A stretch of 64,000 nt of DNA from Ascidiaceihabitans sp023955215 (lineage in GTDB: Bacteria > Pseudomonadota > Alphaproteobacteria > Rhodobacterales > Rhodobacteraceae), in contig CALSPX010000014.1 in assembly GCA_943788345.1 (NCBI GenBank), positions 21,583-85,582 on the forward strand, read 5' to 3'. A program made the translations under genes and the position numbers. Under the pieces are notes generated by a model. It did not search any database. It had not been told where the DNA came from and saw nothing but the letters and a program-made list of their open reading frames with translations. Positions 8,950 through 18,652 of the stretch are shown here, piece by piece (position 1 is the stretch's first letter; each line of letters begins with the position of its first letter).

Positions 8950-11900
8950 TGACACCGAATGAAGCTACGCGCCGCCAATTGGCCGCGGCAGACCCAACCA
9001 CGTCTACATGGCTTGCAGCCAACGCAGGTTCAGGCAAGACCCGCGTTCTGACGGACCGCGTGGCCCGCCTGCTTTTGGACCAAGTCCAGCCGCAACATAT
9101 CCTGTGCCTGACCTACACAAAGGCCGCCGCTTCAGAGATGCAAAACCGTCTGTTCAAACGCCTGGGCGATTGGGCCATGTTGCCAGATGCAGAATTGCGC
9201 CATGCCCTGACCGAATTAGGTGTCCGTCACAATCCGGATGGCGATCAATTGCGCGATGCACGCACGTTGTTTGCCCGTGCGATTGAAACCCCCGGTGGAT
9301 TGAAAATCCAAACCATTCACTCATTCTGCGCCTCACTTCTGCGCCGCTTTCCGTTGGAAGCCGACGTAAGCCCACAATTCAAAGAGATCGAAGAACGCGC
9401 GGCTGATATGCTGCGCGGTGAGATCGTGGATATGATGGCAGACGGACCAGAAGCTAGATTGGTTGCAGCACTTGCCAACCAATACTCAGGCGAAGATTTC
9501 TTACGATTGACCCAAGAAATTGTGGGCCACCGTGCTGCATTTGCAAATCCATTAGCTTGGGATGATTGCCTTGCGCTGTTTGGTCAAGCCACGGGATTGG
9601 ACGAGGCAGGGATTGAAGGGTTGGCGTTTCAAGGTGGTGAACGGCAGCTGCTGGATCAACTGATCCCAGTTTTGACCTCCAAAGGTGGCAATGACGGTAA
9701 GGCTGGTGAAAAGCTGAAGATGTTGGGCACATTGTCCCTTAAATCTTTGCCCATTTTGGAAAGTGTTTTTCTAACTGGTGTCAGTTCCAAAAACCCATTT
9801 TCTGCCAAATTAGGGACGTTTCCGACCAAAGCGACCCAAGGCAATGTTGAAGCATTGATGCCTCAATTAGAGGCATTCATGCTGCGGATCGAAGATACGC
9901 GAGATAGGCGTTTGGCCCTTCAGTCTGCGCGTCGAACACAGGTTTTACACGACTTTGCCCATGCCTTTGTTGGGAAATACGAACAGGCCAAACTGGTACG
10001 CGGCTGGTTGGACTTTGACGATCTGATCCTAAAGGCACGGAACCTTTTGAATGATGAAAAAGTGGCGGCGTGGGTGTTGTTCCGCATTGATGGCGGGATC
10101 GACCACATTCTTGTGGATGAGGCACAAGACACCAGCCCGGACCAGTGGGATGTGATCCGCAAACTGGCCGAGGAGTTCTCAAGCGGGGATGGTGCACGCG
10201 AAGATGTCAAACGCACCTTGTTTGTTGTTGGAGATAAAAAACAGTCCATCTATTCATTCCAAGGGGCAGACCCACGTGAATTTGACCGGATGCAGAATGA
10301 GTTTAAGGAAAAGTTCGCAGCCATTGATGCGCCTTTCCAAGAAACAACATTGGATTTTTCTTTCCGTTCCTCTGCTGCGATTTTGCGTATGGTGGATCAG
10401 ACCTTTGACAACAAAACCCAAGCTGGGTTTGTGCAGGATTCGAAGCACATCGCGTTTAAATCCGACCTGCCCGGTCGCGTAGATTTATGGCCTGTCATCG
10501 AACCAATAAAAGACGATGATGAACGTGATTGGTTCGATCCGATTGATCGGCGCAGCGAGCAGCACCACACGGTGGTTTTGGCGGATCAAATTGCCCGCTC
10601 CATCGCCAAACTGATTAACGACAAACACACTATCCCTGATGACGGACCAAAAGGTACAATAATCAAGCGCCCTATTACGGCCGGTGATTTTCTGATTCTT
10701 GTGCAACGCCGCTCTGCCCTATTTTCTGAGATTATTCGCGCCTGTAAGGTTCAGAAACTGGCCATAGCTGGTGCCGATCGACTAAAGGTTGGCGCTGAAT
10801 TGGCGGTGCGTGACCTAGGTGCGTTGCTTTCCTTTTTGGCGACACCAGAAGACAGTCTATCGCTTGCCACCGTATTGAAATCCCCGCTGTTTGGGTGGAG
10901 TGAACAACAACTGTTCGACGTGGCACATCGCAGAACCCAAGAGCACCTATGGCAAAACCTGCGTGATCGCGCAGATAATTTTCCAGATACGGTACCTGTT
11001 CTGCGAGATCTGCGTGACAATGCTGATTTCTTGCGCCCTTACGATCTGATCGAACGTATTTTGACCCGCCACGATGGGCGGCGCAAATTGTTAGGGCGTT
11101 TGGGTACAGAGGCAGAAGATGGCATTAATGCATTGCTGTCCCAAGCATTGGCTTATGAGCGCACAGCGGTTCCCAGCCTGACCGGGTTCATCGTCTGGAT
11201 GAAGGCCGATGATCTGAACATAAAACGTCAAATCGATAGCGCGTCAGACCAAATTCGTGTGATGACGGTGCATGGGTCAAAGGGCCTTGAGGCACCTATC
11301 GTAATTTTACCGGACACTGGCAAACGCAACATTCAGGTGAAAAGCGAAGTTATCAAAATGAGTGATGTGCCTGTTTGGAAAGCGCGAGATGGCGAAATGC
11401 CCAAGACAATGCAGGATGCATTGGAAGAGATGAAAGACGCCCAGCGCAATGAACAACTGCGCCTGCTTTATGTGGCGTTGAGCCGCGCAGAGAAATGGCT
11501 GATCGTGGCCGCGGCAGGTGATTTAGGTAAGAGCGAACCGTCATGGTACCACACTGTTCAGGGCGCGATGGAACATGCCGGTGCGGTGGATGTGTCCATG
11601 CCCGAAGTTGGCCCGATCCTGCGGGTTGAACACGGCGACTGGGATGCCCCAGATTTTAAACAAAAGATGATAACTTCGACAAATGCTCCTGTATTAGAGA
11701 CGCTTTATACTCAAAAATCTGCCGACCCTGTTGAGGCAACCAGAACCCTTTCACCTTCTGATCTGGGCGGTGCCAAAGCCCTTGCAGGTGAGTTGGGAAT
11801 GGATGAGGATACCGCCCTTTCATACGGTAGTTTGGTGCACTGGCATCTAGAACACCCGCATAAATCCACTGAACGGGATTTTGGGTTGTCAGACATCTTG

Positions 11901-12287
11901 CGAACCCAAGCGAAGGCCGAAGCGGTCGCAGTTTTGAATAAGCCCGAATTGGCCCATGTCTTTGCACCTGACACTTTGGCTGAAGTTTCGATCACGGCCC
12001 CCATCGGATCGCAGCGCATTCATGGAACGATTGACCGTTTGTTGATCACAGACAATAAGATCACCGCGATCGATTTCAAAACCAACCGCGCCATTCCACA
12101 TTCAGCTGAGAATTGCCCAATTGGTTTGCTTCGCCAAATGGGTGCCTATGCCCGCGCGTTGTGCGAAATATATCCCGACCATCAGATCGAAACCGCTATA
12201 TTGTGGACCAACACACAAAGCTTAATGCCTTTAACACACGATCTTGTGTCTCAGGCGCTAAAGACATCAACATATCTTGACCTTTGA
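8946..12287 (+). CDS. addA: Double-strand break repair helicase AddA
   Basis: AddA is the UvrD-like helicase and nuclease subunit of AddAB. The 1113-residue protein shows Walker A ANAGSGKT at 25-32, 'TIHSFCASLLRRFP', the Walker B-type 'ILVDEAQDTSPDQW', 'VVGDKKQSIYSFQGADP', 'VMTVHGSKGLEAPIV' and 'RLLYVALSRAEKW', so all superfamily-1 helicase motifs are present. The C-terminal RecB-type nuclease has 'ITAIDFKTNRAIP'. The start at 8946 overlaps the addB stop; the open frame extends upstream, but that part lies inside addB. trxA follows after 54 bases, a common order in this family. Confidence 0.95.
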   Translation: MMTPNEATRRQLAAADPTTSTWLAANAGSGKTRVLTDRVARLLLDQVQPQHILCLTYTKAAASEMQNRLFKRLGDWAMLPDAELRHALTELGVRHNPDGDQLRDARTLFARAIETPGGLKIQTIHSFCASLLRRFPLEADVSPQFKEIEERAADMLRGEIVDMMADGPEARLVAALANQYSGEDFLRLTQEIVGHRAAFANPLAWDDCLALFGQATGLDEAGIEGLAFQGGERQLLDQLIPVLTSKGGNDGKAGEKLKMLGTLSLKSLPILESVFLTGVSSKNPFSAKLGTFPTKATQGNVEALMPQLEAFMLRIEDTRDRRLALQSARRTQVLHDFAHAFVGKYEQAKLVRGWLDFDDLILKARNLLNDEKVAAWVLFRIDGGIDHILVDEAQDTSPDQWDVIRKLAEEFSSGDGAREDVKRTLFVVGDKKQSIYSFQGADPREFDRMQNEFKEKFAAIDAPFQETTLDFSFRSSAAILRMVDQTFDNKTQAGFVQDSKHIAFKSDLPGRVDLWPVIEPIKDDDERDWFDPIDRRSEQHHTVVLADQIARSIAKLINDKHTIPDDGPKGTIIKRPITAGDFLILVQRRSALFSEIIRACKVQKLAIAGADRLKVGAELAVRDLGALLSFLATPEDSLSLATVLKSPLFGWSEQQLFDVAHRRTQEHLWQNLRDRADNFPDTVPVLRDLRDNADFLRPYDLIERILTRHDGRRKLLGRLGTEAEDGINALLSQALAYERTAVPSLTGFIVWMKADDLNIKRQIDSASDQIRVMTVHGSKGLEAPIVILPDTGKRNIQVKSEVIKMSDVPVWKARDGEMPKTMQDALEEMKDAQRNEQLRLLYVALSRAEKWLIVAAAGDLGKSEPSWYHTVQGAMEHAGAVDVSMPEVGPILRVEHGDWDAPDFKQKMITSTNAPVLETLYTQKSADPVEATRTLSPSDLGGAKALAGELGMDEDTALSYGSLVHWHLEHPHKSTERDFGLSDILRTQAKAEAVAVLNKPELAHVFAPDTLAEVSITAPIGSQRIHGTIDRLLITDNKITAIDFKTNRAIPHSAENCPIGLLRQMGAYARALCEIYPDHQIETAILWTNTQSLMPLTHDLVSQALKTSTYLDL

Positions 12288-12341
12288 ACACTGGGTACAT
12301 AGGTTCCCAACCAACAAATTAGCCCCTTGAGGAGAAGCCAA

Positions 12342-12662
12342 ATGGCAACCGTTGCAGTATCAGACGCACAATTCGAAGCAGAAGTCACAAATTCAGACAT
12401 CCCAGTTGTTGTTGATTTTTGGGCAGAATGGTGTGGCCCTTGTAAACAAATCGGCCCGTCACTCGAAGAATTGTCTGAAGAGCTGGGTGGCAAGGTCAAA
12501 ATTGTCAAAGTCGACGTAGATAGCAATCCAAATTCAGCTGCTAAAATGGGTGTCCGTGGCATCCCTGCTCTGTTCGTCATCAAAGACGGCCAAGTTGTAG
12601 CAAACATGGCAGGCGCAAAACCGAAGGCTGCGTTGAAAAGCTGGATCGAAGAGTCAATCTAA
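12342..12662 (+). CDS. trxA: Thioredoxin
   Basis: This 106-residue protein is a canonical thioredoxin, the cytoplasmic protein-disulfide reductant recycled by thioredoxin reductase. The active site WCGPCK is at residues 30-35 (C31, C34). The buried aspartate in 'VVDFWAEW' and the cis-proline in 'RGIPALFV' are in place. The ATG at 12342 has an AGGAGAA ribosome-binding site just upstream at 12330-12336 and gives the standard length. It follows addA and is ended by a strong hairpin with a T-tract at 12685-12722. Confidence 0.97.
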   Translation: MATVAVSDAQFEAEVTNSDIPVVVDFWAEWCGPCKQIGPSLEELSEELGGKVKIVKVDVDSNPNSAAKMGVRGIPALFVIKDGQVVANMAGAKPKAALKSWIEESI

Positions 12663-12684
12663 GACCGCACAACATTGATTTCAG

Positions 12685-12722
12685 AATAGCGCGTCAGGTA
12701 AATGCTTGGCGCGCTATTTTTT
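12685..12722 (+). terminator. Intrinsic terminator after trxA
   Basis: The nine-base arms AATAGCGCG (12685-12693) and CGCGCTATT (12710-12718) are perfectly complementary and run straight into six T residues (12717-12722). This is a textbook rho-independent terminator for the trxA transcript. The convergent kinase-like gene ends inside its loop, so the hairpin overlaps that gene's last codons. Confidence 0.85.
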
Positions 12723-13710
12723 CGATCCGCGCAAAGCGAACAGATCTTTGAACATTAACCCCACCGGACAATCGGTTCCAATCTGTCAAAACCTGCGTCT
12801 TCATTAGGAACTTGACCGTCGGATCGTTAGAGTTGATGAAATCATACCCCTCCCAGAAGGCATCCATCATATCAGGTGGCAACACATGTCCTGCAGGCAG
12901 TGCATCAACATCTCCGACAAATTGCATGTAGCTAAGCAAGAACCGTGAGATATCATAGGCCACAGGCGCATCACTTTTGCCCATGAAATCAAACCCTGTT
13001 GTCGCATGATCTGACATCAAAAGGTTATGCGCGTTCAGATCCCCATGTTTGGCGGACACCTTGCCAATATAGCCTTCGGCAGATCCAACATCACTGGTCA
13101 GTTTCTTCGCCAATTCAATAAACTTTTTCTGACCGTGAATTTTTCGTTCACCACATTCCATTTGATTTACAAGATGCAACATATGGCGTGCCATGAATTT
13201 AGGCTGAAACGCGCGTTCTTCTTTGAAGGTGCCAGCGTGGTAGGCCGCAATCCATGCCCCCGCTTTACGCAAAAGTGGACCATGATCCTCAGCCCCGCGA
13301 CACAGGTCTAAAAATGTAGTGCCATGCGAAAATTCCATAAGGTAGGCTTGTTGCGCCACATCTTGCGCTAACACTTTTGGGACAGCAACATCATCGCGAT
13401 TTGCCAAGGCGTTGTATGCTTGTTGATGGGCCGCCAATATTTGCGGAAATTCGGCTGGATCTGAAGGTAAAAATGCATGTTTAAAGATGACAGAAGTCAC
13501 CTCGTCACCATCATAACGTTGGACTATATGTAAACGATTTTCTTCGTTTTTGATCCACTCGGTGCCACAGGAATAAACACCACCATCAAGGCCAGCATGT
13601 GCTGCAAGAGTCGAAAAGCATTGGGATGCAGAAGCGCGAAGACCATCTATTTTAGGCACATCGTCCTCTTTTTCCGTTTCCAACTTGCGAAACAGGCTGA
13701 CAGTTTTCAT
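12694..13710 (-). CDS. Aminoglycoside-phosphotransferase-fold protein of unknown substrate
   Basis: This 338-residue protein has the APH/choline-kinase fold: the Brenner loop 'HGDLNAHNLLMSDH' and the downstream metal aspartate in 'GFDFMGKSDAPVAYDIS'. A nucleotide-binding lysine is plausible at 'SVIFKHAF'. It is likely a small-molecule or protein kinase, but the substrate cannot be told from sequence; resistance to aminoglycosides is not implied. It is divergent from hslV with only 26 bases between starts and convergent with trxA. Reading the start at 13710 leaves little room for a separate promoter, so regulation may be tied to hslVU. Confidence 0.75.
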   Translation of the reverse strand: MKTVSLFRKLETEKEDDVPKIDGLRASASQCFSTLAAHAGLDGGVYSCGTEWIKNEENRLHIVQRYDGDEVTSVIFKHAFLPSDPAEFPQILAAHQQAYNALANRDDVAVPKVLAQDVAQQAYLMEFSHGTTFLDLCRGAEDHGPLLRKAGAWIAAYHAGTFKEERAFQPKFMARHMLHLVNQMECGERKIHGQKKFIELAKKLTSDVGSAEGYIGKVSAKHGDLNAHNLLMSDHATTGFDFMGKSDAPVAYDISRFLLSYMQFVGDVDALPAGHVLPPDMMDAFWEGYDFINSNDPTVKFLMKTQVLTDWNRLSGGVNVQRSVRFARIEKIARQAFT

Positions 13711-13736
13711 ATACTATCACAATAGGAGTAAACATC

Positions 13737-14300
13737 ATGGCTACGAACGAATTCCCCGGTTGGCATGGAACCACAATCATCGGCGTAAAAAAAGACGGTA
13801 AAGTTGTGATTGCAGGCGATGGTCAAGTGTCATTGGGACAAACCGTTATCAAAGGCACTGCGCGTAAAGTGCGCCGCTTGTCCCCAGGTGGATTTGATGT
13901 TGTTGCTGGATTTGCAGGATCAACCGCCGATGCGTTTACGCTGCTGGAACGGTTAGAGGCCAAACTAGAAGCGACACCGGGCCAATTGGCGCGCGCCTCT
14001 GTTGAGTTGGCCAAAGACTGGCGCACCGACAAGTATTTGCAAAAGCTCGAAGCCATGTTGATTGTTACGGATGGAACTGAGTTGTTCGTGATTACCGGCG
14101 CTGGTGATGTCCTTGAGCCAGAACACAATGTGGCGGCGATCGGATCAGGTGGTAACTTTGCCTTGGCCGCAGCGCGTGGATTGATGGACAGTGATCGTAA
14201 CGCAGAACAGATCGCGCGTGATGCGATGGCGATTGCCGCTGATATCTGTGTTTATACCAACGGTAAACTGACGGTTGAGGCCATTAAGGCGAAATCTTGA
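13737..14300 (+). CDS. hslV: ATP-dependent protease proteolytic subunit HslV
   Basis: HslV is the threonine peptidase that forms the double hexameric core of the HslUV (ClpQY) protease. The 187-residue protein carries the alphaproteobacterial N-terminal extension ending 'GWHGTT'; by alignment with E. coli HslV, T12 should become the catalytic N-terminal threonine after propeptide removal. 'VVIAGDGQVSLGQTV' and 'AAIGSGGNFALAAA' are family hallmarks. hslU follows after 111 bases, as usual. AGGAG at 13725-13729 supports the start. Confidence 0.96.
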   Translation: MATNEFPGWHGTTIIGVKKDGKVVIAGDGQVSLGQTVIKGTARKVRRLSPGGFDVVAGFAGSTADAFTLLERLEAKLEATPGQLARASVELAKDWRTDKYLQKLEAMLIVTDGTELFVITGAGDVLEPEHNVAAIGSGGNFALAAARGLMDSDRNAEQIARDAMAIAADICVYTNGKLTVEAIKAKS

Positions 14301-14411
14301 TCACCCAAGTTTTACCGTAACAGGCCTTAGACATATCGTACTGCGTTCTTGGTTGTGTTTCGATGACCAGCGCTTACATAAATTAACAATCTTTCAACGC
14401 AGGATGCCCCT

Positions 14412-15719
14412 TTGACCGATCTTACACCCAGAGAAATTGTTTCAGAACTTGATCGCTTTATCATCGGTCAGAACGACGCCAAACGCGCTGTTGCCGTTGC
14501 ATTGCGCAATCGCTGGCGTCGCAAGCAGTTGCCAGATGACTTGCGTGATGAAGTCTATCCAAAAAACATCCTAATGATTGGACCCACTGGCGTAGGTAAA
14601 ACGGAAATCAGCCGTCGTTTGGCCAAACTGGCAAAAGCACCCTTTCTAAAGGTCGAAGCAACGAAGTTTACTGAAGTGGGTTACGTTGGCCGCGACGTTG
14701 AACAGATCATCCGCGATCTGATGGAAAGCGCGATCACAATGACGCGCGAACACATGCGCGACGATGTAAAAGCCAAGGCACACCAAGCTGCCGAAGACCG
14801 CGTGATTGATGCAATCGCAGGCACTGATGCCCGCGAAGGCACACGCGACATGTTCCGCAAAAAGTTGAAGTCGGGCGTTCTGGATGACACGGTTATCGAA
14901 CTTGAGGTCGCAGACACATCTAGCCCTTTTCCATCCATGGAAATCCCGGGTCAACCTGGATCAAACATGGGTATGATGAACCTTGGTGAAATGTTTGGAA
15001 AAGCCATGGGTGGGCGCACCACCCGCCGCAAATTAAAAGTTTCAGAATGCTACGAAGTTCTGATTGGCGAAGAGGCCGACAAACTTCTGGACGACGAAAC
15101 CATCACACGCGCTGCCCTTGAAGCTGTTGAGCAAAATGGCATCGTATTTCTGGACGAGATCGACAAGGTTTGCACCCGCGCAGATGCCCGTGGTGGCGAT
15201 GTGAGCCGTGAAGGTGTGCAGCGCGATCTGTTGCCGCTTATCGAGGGTACCAATGTCAGCACCAAGCATGGCACGGTTAAAACTGATCATATCCTGTTCA
15301 TCGCATCTGGCGCTTTTCACATCGCCAAGCCATCGGATTTATTGCCTGAACTTCAAGGTCGCCTGCCGATCCGCGTTGAATTGCAGCCACTCACAGAGAG
15401 CGATTTCGTTCGTATCTTAACCGAAACAGAGAATGCCCTGACACTTCAATATTCTGCCTTAATGGGGACTGAAGAAGTGACCGTAACATTTGAAGAAGAT
15501 GGCATCAAAGCGCTGGCAAAAATTGCAGCTGACGTGAACCAAAGCGTCGAGAACATTGGCGCCCGTCGTCTTTATACGGTGATGGAGCGGGTGTTTGAGG
15601 AACTGTCCTTTGGCGCCCCTGATCGCGCAGGTGATGAGGTCGTCGTGGATGCTGCATTTGTTGAAAAGAACCTAGGCGAGTTGACCAAGTCCACAGACCT
15701 AAGCCGCTACGTGCTCTAG
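14412..15719 (+). CDS. hslU: ATP-dependent protease ATPase subunit HslU
   Basis: HslU is the AAA+ unfoldase that feeds substrates to HslV. The 435-residue protein begins with the conserved 'MTDLTPREIVSELDRFIIGQ'. It has Walker A GPTGVGKT at 57-64, an intermediate domain (about 110-230), Walker B 'GIVFLDEIDKV', and ends in the expected '..DLSRYVL' whose C-terminal leucine docks into HslV. The start is a TTG at 14412; an ATG at 14404 is out of frame, and the TTG start matches the family N-terminus. It is probably in one operon with hslV. Confidence 0.96.
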   Translation: MTDLTPREIVSELDRFIIGQNDAKRAVAVALRNRWRRKQLPDDLRDEVYPKNILMIGPTGVGKTEISRRLAKLAKAPFLKVEATKFTEVGYVGRDVEQIIRDLMESAITMTREHMRDDVKAKAHQAAEDRVIDAIAGTDAREGTRDMFRKKLKSGVLDDTVIELEVADTSSPFPSMEIPGQPGSNMGMMNLGEMFGKAMGGRTTRRKLKVSECYEVLIGEEADKLLDDETITRAALEAVEQNGIVFLDEIDKVCTRADARGGDVSREGVQRDLLPLIEGTNVSTKHGTVKTDHILFIASGAFHIAKPSDLLPELQGRLPIRVELQPLTESDFVRILTETENALTLQYSALMGTEEVTVTFEEDGIKALAKIAADVNQSVENIGARRLYTVMERVFEELSFGAPDRAGDEVVVDAAFVEKNLGELTKSTDLSRYVL

Positions 15720-15734
15720 TCAGGGCCAGATTGC

Positions 15735-15758
15735 TGGGATAGGGCTGTTCCAATCCCA
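15735..15758 (+). repeat. Imperfect inverted repeat between hslU and the MFS gene
   Basis: Arms TGGGATAGG (15735-15743) and CCAATCCCA (15750-15758) pair with one mismatch around a six-base loop. There is no T-tract after it, so it is at best a weak terminator or mRNA-stabilising hairpin. Confidence 0.3.
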
Positions 15759-15774
15759 ACCTTAAGGTCAGTTC

Positions 15775-16989
15775 ATGCGCGATACATTTCTATTTAAGAA
15801 CGCCCCTTGGTTGGCGGCGGGTGCGCTTTTAACGTTACTGTCGTCTTTTGGGCAAACGTTTTTCATATCCATCTTTGCTGCGGAAATTCAGTCTGAATTT
15901 GGCCTAAGCCACGGTGCATGGGGCGGTATATATGCGTTGGGAACAACTGCGTCCGCTATTGTGATGGTATGGGCCGGTGGCCTGACGGATAAGTTTCGCG
16001 TTCGCACACTGGGCCCCGCTATTTTGTTGCTGCTTGCGCTGGCTTGTTTGTTCATGGCCTTTAACCCATTTGCCGTATTACTACCTCTAGTGATCTTTGC
16101 GCTTCGCCTTTTCGGGCAGGGCATGACCAGCCACATTGCTGTCGTTGCAATGGCCCGATGGTTTTCTGCAGCACGTGGTCGTGCGCTTTCAGTTTCTGCC
16201 CTTGGTTTTTCCGCAGGCCAGGCCGTTCTACCAATTATCTTTGTTATGCTGTTGGGCGTCATGGACTGGCGTTTATTATGGGTCGTGGCTGCTGTGATTG
16301 CAGTTGCAGGTATCCCCATTTTACAAAGGTTGCTGCGCAAGGAACGCACGCCACAATCAATGGCAAACGAAAACCCATCATTGGGTATGGAAGGGCGATA
16401 TTGGAAACGATTTGAAGCACTGCGCCATCCGTTGTTCTGGTGCATGGTTCCGACGGTCCTTGGACCTTCTGCTTTCAACACCGCGTTCTTTTTTCATCAG
16501 GTCCACTTTGCTGAATTGAAGCAAATCACGCACATCGCATTAGTCGCACAATTCCCACTTTATACAGCGGTTTCCGTTGGTGCGATGCTGCTGTCTGGTT
16601 GGGGATTAGATAAAATTGGAACACCGCGTCTGTTGCCATTCATCCAAGTGCCCATGATCGCAGCCTTTATAATTTTTGCACTCGCGCAGAGCACGCTCAT
16701 GATCACCCTTGGCTTTATCATGTTGGGTATAACAGCAGGTGCAGGTGCAACTTTACCCGGCGCTTTCTGGGCTGAATTCTATGGAACCAAATTCATCGGG
16801 TCGATCAAGGCACTTGCCACTGCTGTCATGGTGCTAGGCTCAGCAATCGGGCCTGGGATTACTGGCGTAATGATCGATTATGGTATGGGACTTGAGACCC
16901 AATTCTATTGGATCGCAGGATATTTCGCATTGGCAACAATTGTCTTGTGGATTGGCGTCCGTAAGTACGCCCCCAGCCTCAAAGCCTAA
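15775..16989 (+). CDS. Major facilitator superfamily transporter
   Basis: This 404-residue inner-membrane protein has about twelve hydrophobic segments. Between segments 2 and 3 lies 'GGLTDKFRVR', the usual MFS loop signature, and a basic stretch near residues 185-215 ('RLLRKERTPQ') forms the central cytoplasmic loop. It resembles the oxalate/formate antiporter-like or nitrate-type MFS subgroups, but the substrate cannot be assigned. It follows hslU by 55 bases and converges on smr with a 4-base overlap of stop codons. Confidence 0.8.
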   Translation: MRDTFLFKNAPWLAAGALLTLLSSFGQTFFISIFAAEIQSEFGLSHGAWGGIYALGTTASAIVMVWAGGLTDKFRVRTLGPAILLLLALACLFMAFNPFAVLLPLVIFALRLFGQGMTSHIAVVAMARWFSAARGRALSVSALGFSAGQAVLPIIFVMLLGVMDWRLLWVVAAVIAVAGIPILQRLLRKERTPQSMANENPSLGMEGRYWKRFEALRHPLFWCMVPTVLGPSAFNTAFFFHQVHFAELKQITHIALVAQFPLYTAVSVGAMLLSGWGLDKIGTPRLLPFIQVPMIAAFIIFALAQSTLMITLGFIMLGITAGAGATLPGAFWAEFYGTKFIGSIKALATAVMVLGSAIGPGITGVMIDYGMGLETQFYWIAGYFALATIVLWIGVRKYAPSLKA

Positions 16990-17594
16990 CGGGGTTTGCG
17001 CAGATATACGTAGTAGGCACCCCCACCACCGTGACGATCGTGGGCTTGGGTCACTTGTAACACTGCTGAGGACAAAGGTGCCAAAGCCAACCATTGTGGG
17101 ACCTGATGGCGCAAAACGCCAAAACGCACAGGGATCGGCCCACCGTCATCACGTGATTTACCTTTACCCGTGATCACCAGAACCAGACGCTTCCCGTTGC
17201 CATAGGCCGAGAGGATGAACTGCGTCAAAAGCGGATGTGCACGATCCAACGTCAAACCGTGTAAGTCCAAGCGCCCTTCTGGTTTGAGCTTGCCACGTTT
17301 CATCTGATCAAAGGATTTGCGATCCATCGTGATCTTTGCAGTTCGCACTTGTTCTGCAATTGGTGCGACACGATCAACGCGGGTCAACGATTTGGATTTC
17401 TGACCTACTTTGAGACCTGATGGTTTAACCAAAGTGTCGATCAACTTGCGCCGCTTTGGCATGGGCAAGATTTGTGGTTCAATATTCAACATGGCACCAA
17501 AATCGACAGGCTTGCGCCCCTGCTCTAACCGTTCAGTTCGGTCAGTCACTTGCTTCCACAATTCGACCTCTTCAGGCCTTAACTTACGACCCAT
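16986..17594 (-). CDS. Smr-domain protein
   Basis: This 202-residue protein has a basic, low-complexity N-terminal half (about 1-110) and a C-terminal Smr (MutS2-type) domain with the conserved 'LDLHGLTLDRAH' at about 115-126 and 'LVLVITGKGKS..GG'. Smr domains bind or cleave nucleic acids and, in bacteria, act in ribosome rescue or DNA processing; a specific role here is not known. It overlaps the stop of mltA by one base, so it belongs to the timA-mltA-smr operon, an order frequent in Rhodobacteraceae. Confidence 0.85.
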   Translation of the reverse strand: MGRKLRPEEVELWKQVTDRTERLEQGRKPVDFGAMLNIEPQILPMPKRRKLIDTLVKPSGLKVGQKSKSLTRVDRVAPIAEQVRTAKITMDRKSFDQMKRGKLKPEGRLDLHGLTLDRAHPLLTQFILSAYGNGKRLVLVITGKGKSRDDGGPIPVRFGVLRHQVPQWLALAPLSSAVLQVTQAHDRHGGGGAYYVYLRKPR

Positions 17595-18652
17595 CAGGTG
17601 TCCTCCGGTAGCAGCGCATAGGCGCGTTGGATTGGCATAAGAACCATCATCCGACCGGGATCACGAAAACGCCCTGCTTTACGCCCTGCCTCGTCACCCG
17701 TTCCAACAAACACATCGGCACGCTGGGCACCTTTAATTGCGGATCCTGTATCTTGTGCCATCATCAAACGACGTATTGGGTTTTTGCCGTCTTTTTCCAA
17801 CCATACAGGAGAGCCAAGTTTCACAAACTTGGGATCCACAGCAACGCTGCGCATCTGCGTGATCGATCTGTTCATTGCCCCAAGCGGGCCTTTATGTGCA
17901 GGCACCTGATCAACATTGCGAAAAAACACATATGAGGGGCTGTGGAATAATAATTCACGCCCATCAATTGGATTACGCCGCACCCAATTTTTGATAACTT
18001 GGGCACTGACCTGATGAGGTTTATAAATTTTGCGGCGAACCAATTCAGCTCCAAGCGAGCGATATAAATGACCGTTGGCTCCAGAATACCCCACGCGGAT
18101 AAAATTGCCGTTGGGCAAGCGAATACGACCTGACCCTTGGATTTGCAAAAAGAACAATTCAACAGGATCATCCACCCACGCGATTTCTAAGCCGCGGCCA
18201 TTCAAAACGCCGGTGCTTAGAATATCACGGCGTGTTAGCCATGGTCGAATGCGACGTGCTTCGGGTGGCATAGCATATACTGGATATCGATAGCGGCTAG
18301 TCTTTTGACGTGAGCCACTAAGTTCAGGTTCGAAATACCCCGTGAACAATGCCTTGTTCCCATCCTCAATTAGGACAGGGCGAAACAACAATTCAAAGAA
18401 AATACGCGCGTCTGGTTGGGCTGTCGCGTAGGCACACAACGCCGTCCAATCCGGGTCATCCATATCGCGACAAGTGTTTTGGAATACGGTTAGGGCAGCG
18501 GAATGATCATCCTCTTCCCAGCCTTCTAAATCGTCAAATGATAAGACCTTGTAAGTCACTTCCGCTGTGGCAGGTTCGGCCGCTAAGGCAAAACCTGCTG
18601 CACAAGCAATCGCGACCGCGTGGCTTAAACGTCTGTAGAAACAAGTAACCAA
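17594..18652 (-). CDS. mltA: Membrane-bound lytic murein transglycosylase A
   Basis: MltA cleaves the glycan strands of peptidoglycan to give 1,6-anhydro-muropeptides. The 352-residue precursor has a signal peptide (about 1-30, ending near 'ATAE'). The MltA domain includes 'ALFTGYFEPELSGS', and the C-terminal 3D domain 'AQDTGSAIKGAQRADVFVGTGDEAG' (given here in parts) holds the catalytic aspartates. The start is a TTG at 18652, which overlaps the end of the Tim44-domain gene by 28 bases; no in-frame ATG would preserve the signal peptide. Its products feed the recycling genes amgK-murU elsewhere in the window. Confidence 0.92.
   Translation of the reverse strand: MVTCFYRRLSHAVAIACAAGFALAAEPATAEVTYKVLSFDDLEGWEEDDHSAALTVFQNTCRDMDDPDWTALCAYATAQPDARIFFELLFRPVLIEDGNKALFTGYFEPELSGSRQKTSRYRYPVYAMPPEARRIRPWLTRRDILSTGVLNGRGLEIAWVDDPVELFFLQIQGSGRIRLPNGNFIRVGYSGANGHLYRSLGAELVRRKIYKPHQVSAQVIKNWVRRNPIDGRELLFHSPSYVFFRNVDQVPAHKGPLGAMNRSITQMRSVAVDPKFVKLGSPVWLEKDGKNPIRRLMMAQDTGSAIKGAQRADVFVGTGDEAGRKAGRFRDPGRMMVLMPIQRAYALLPEDT

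Noticed and set aside
5992..12287. Many short open frames on both strands inside addB and addA
   Set aside because: All are out-of-frame shadows of the two large repair genes, with no ribosome-binding sites or recognisable motifs.
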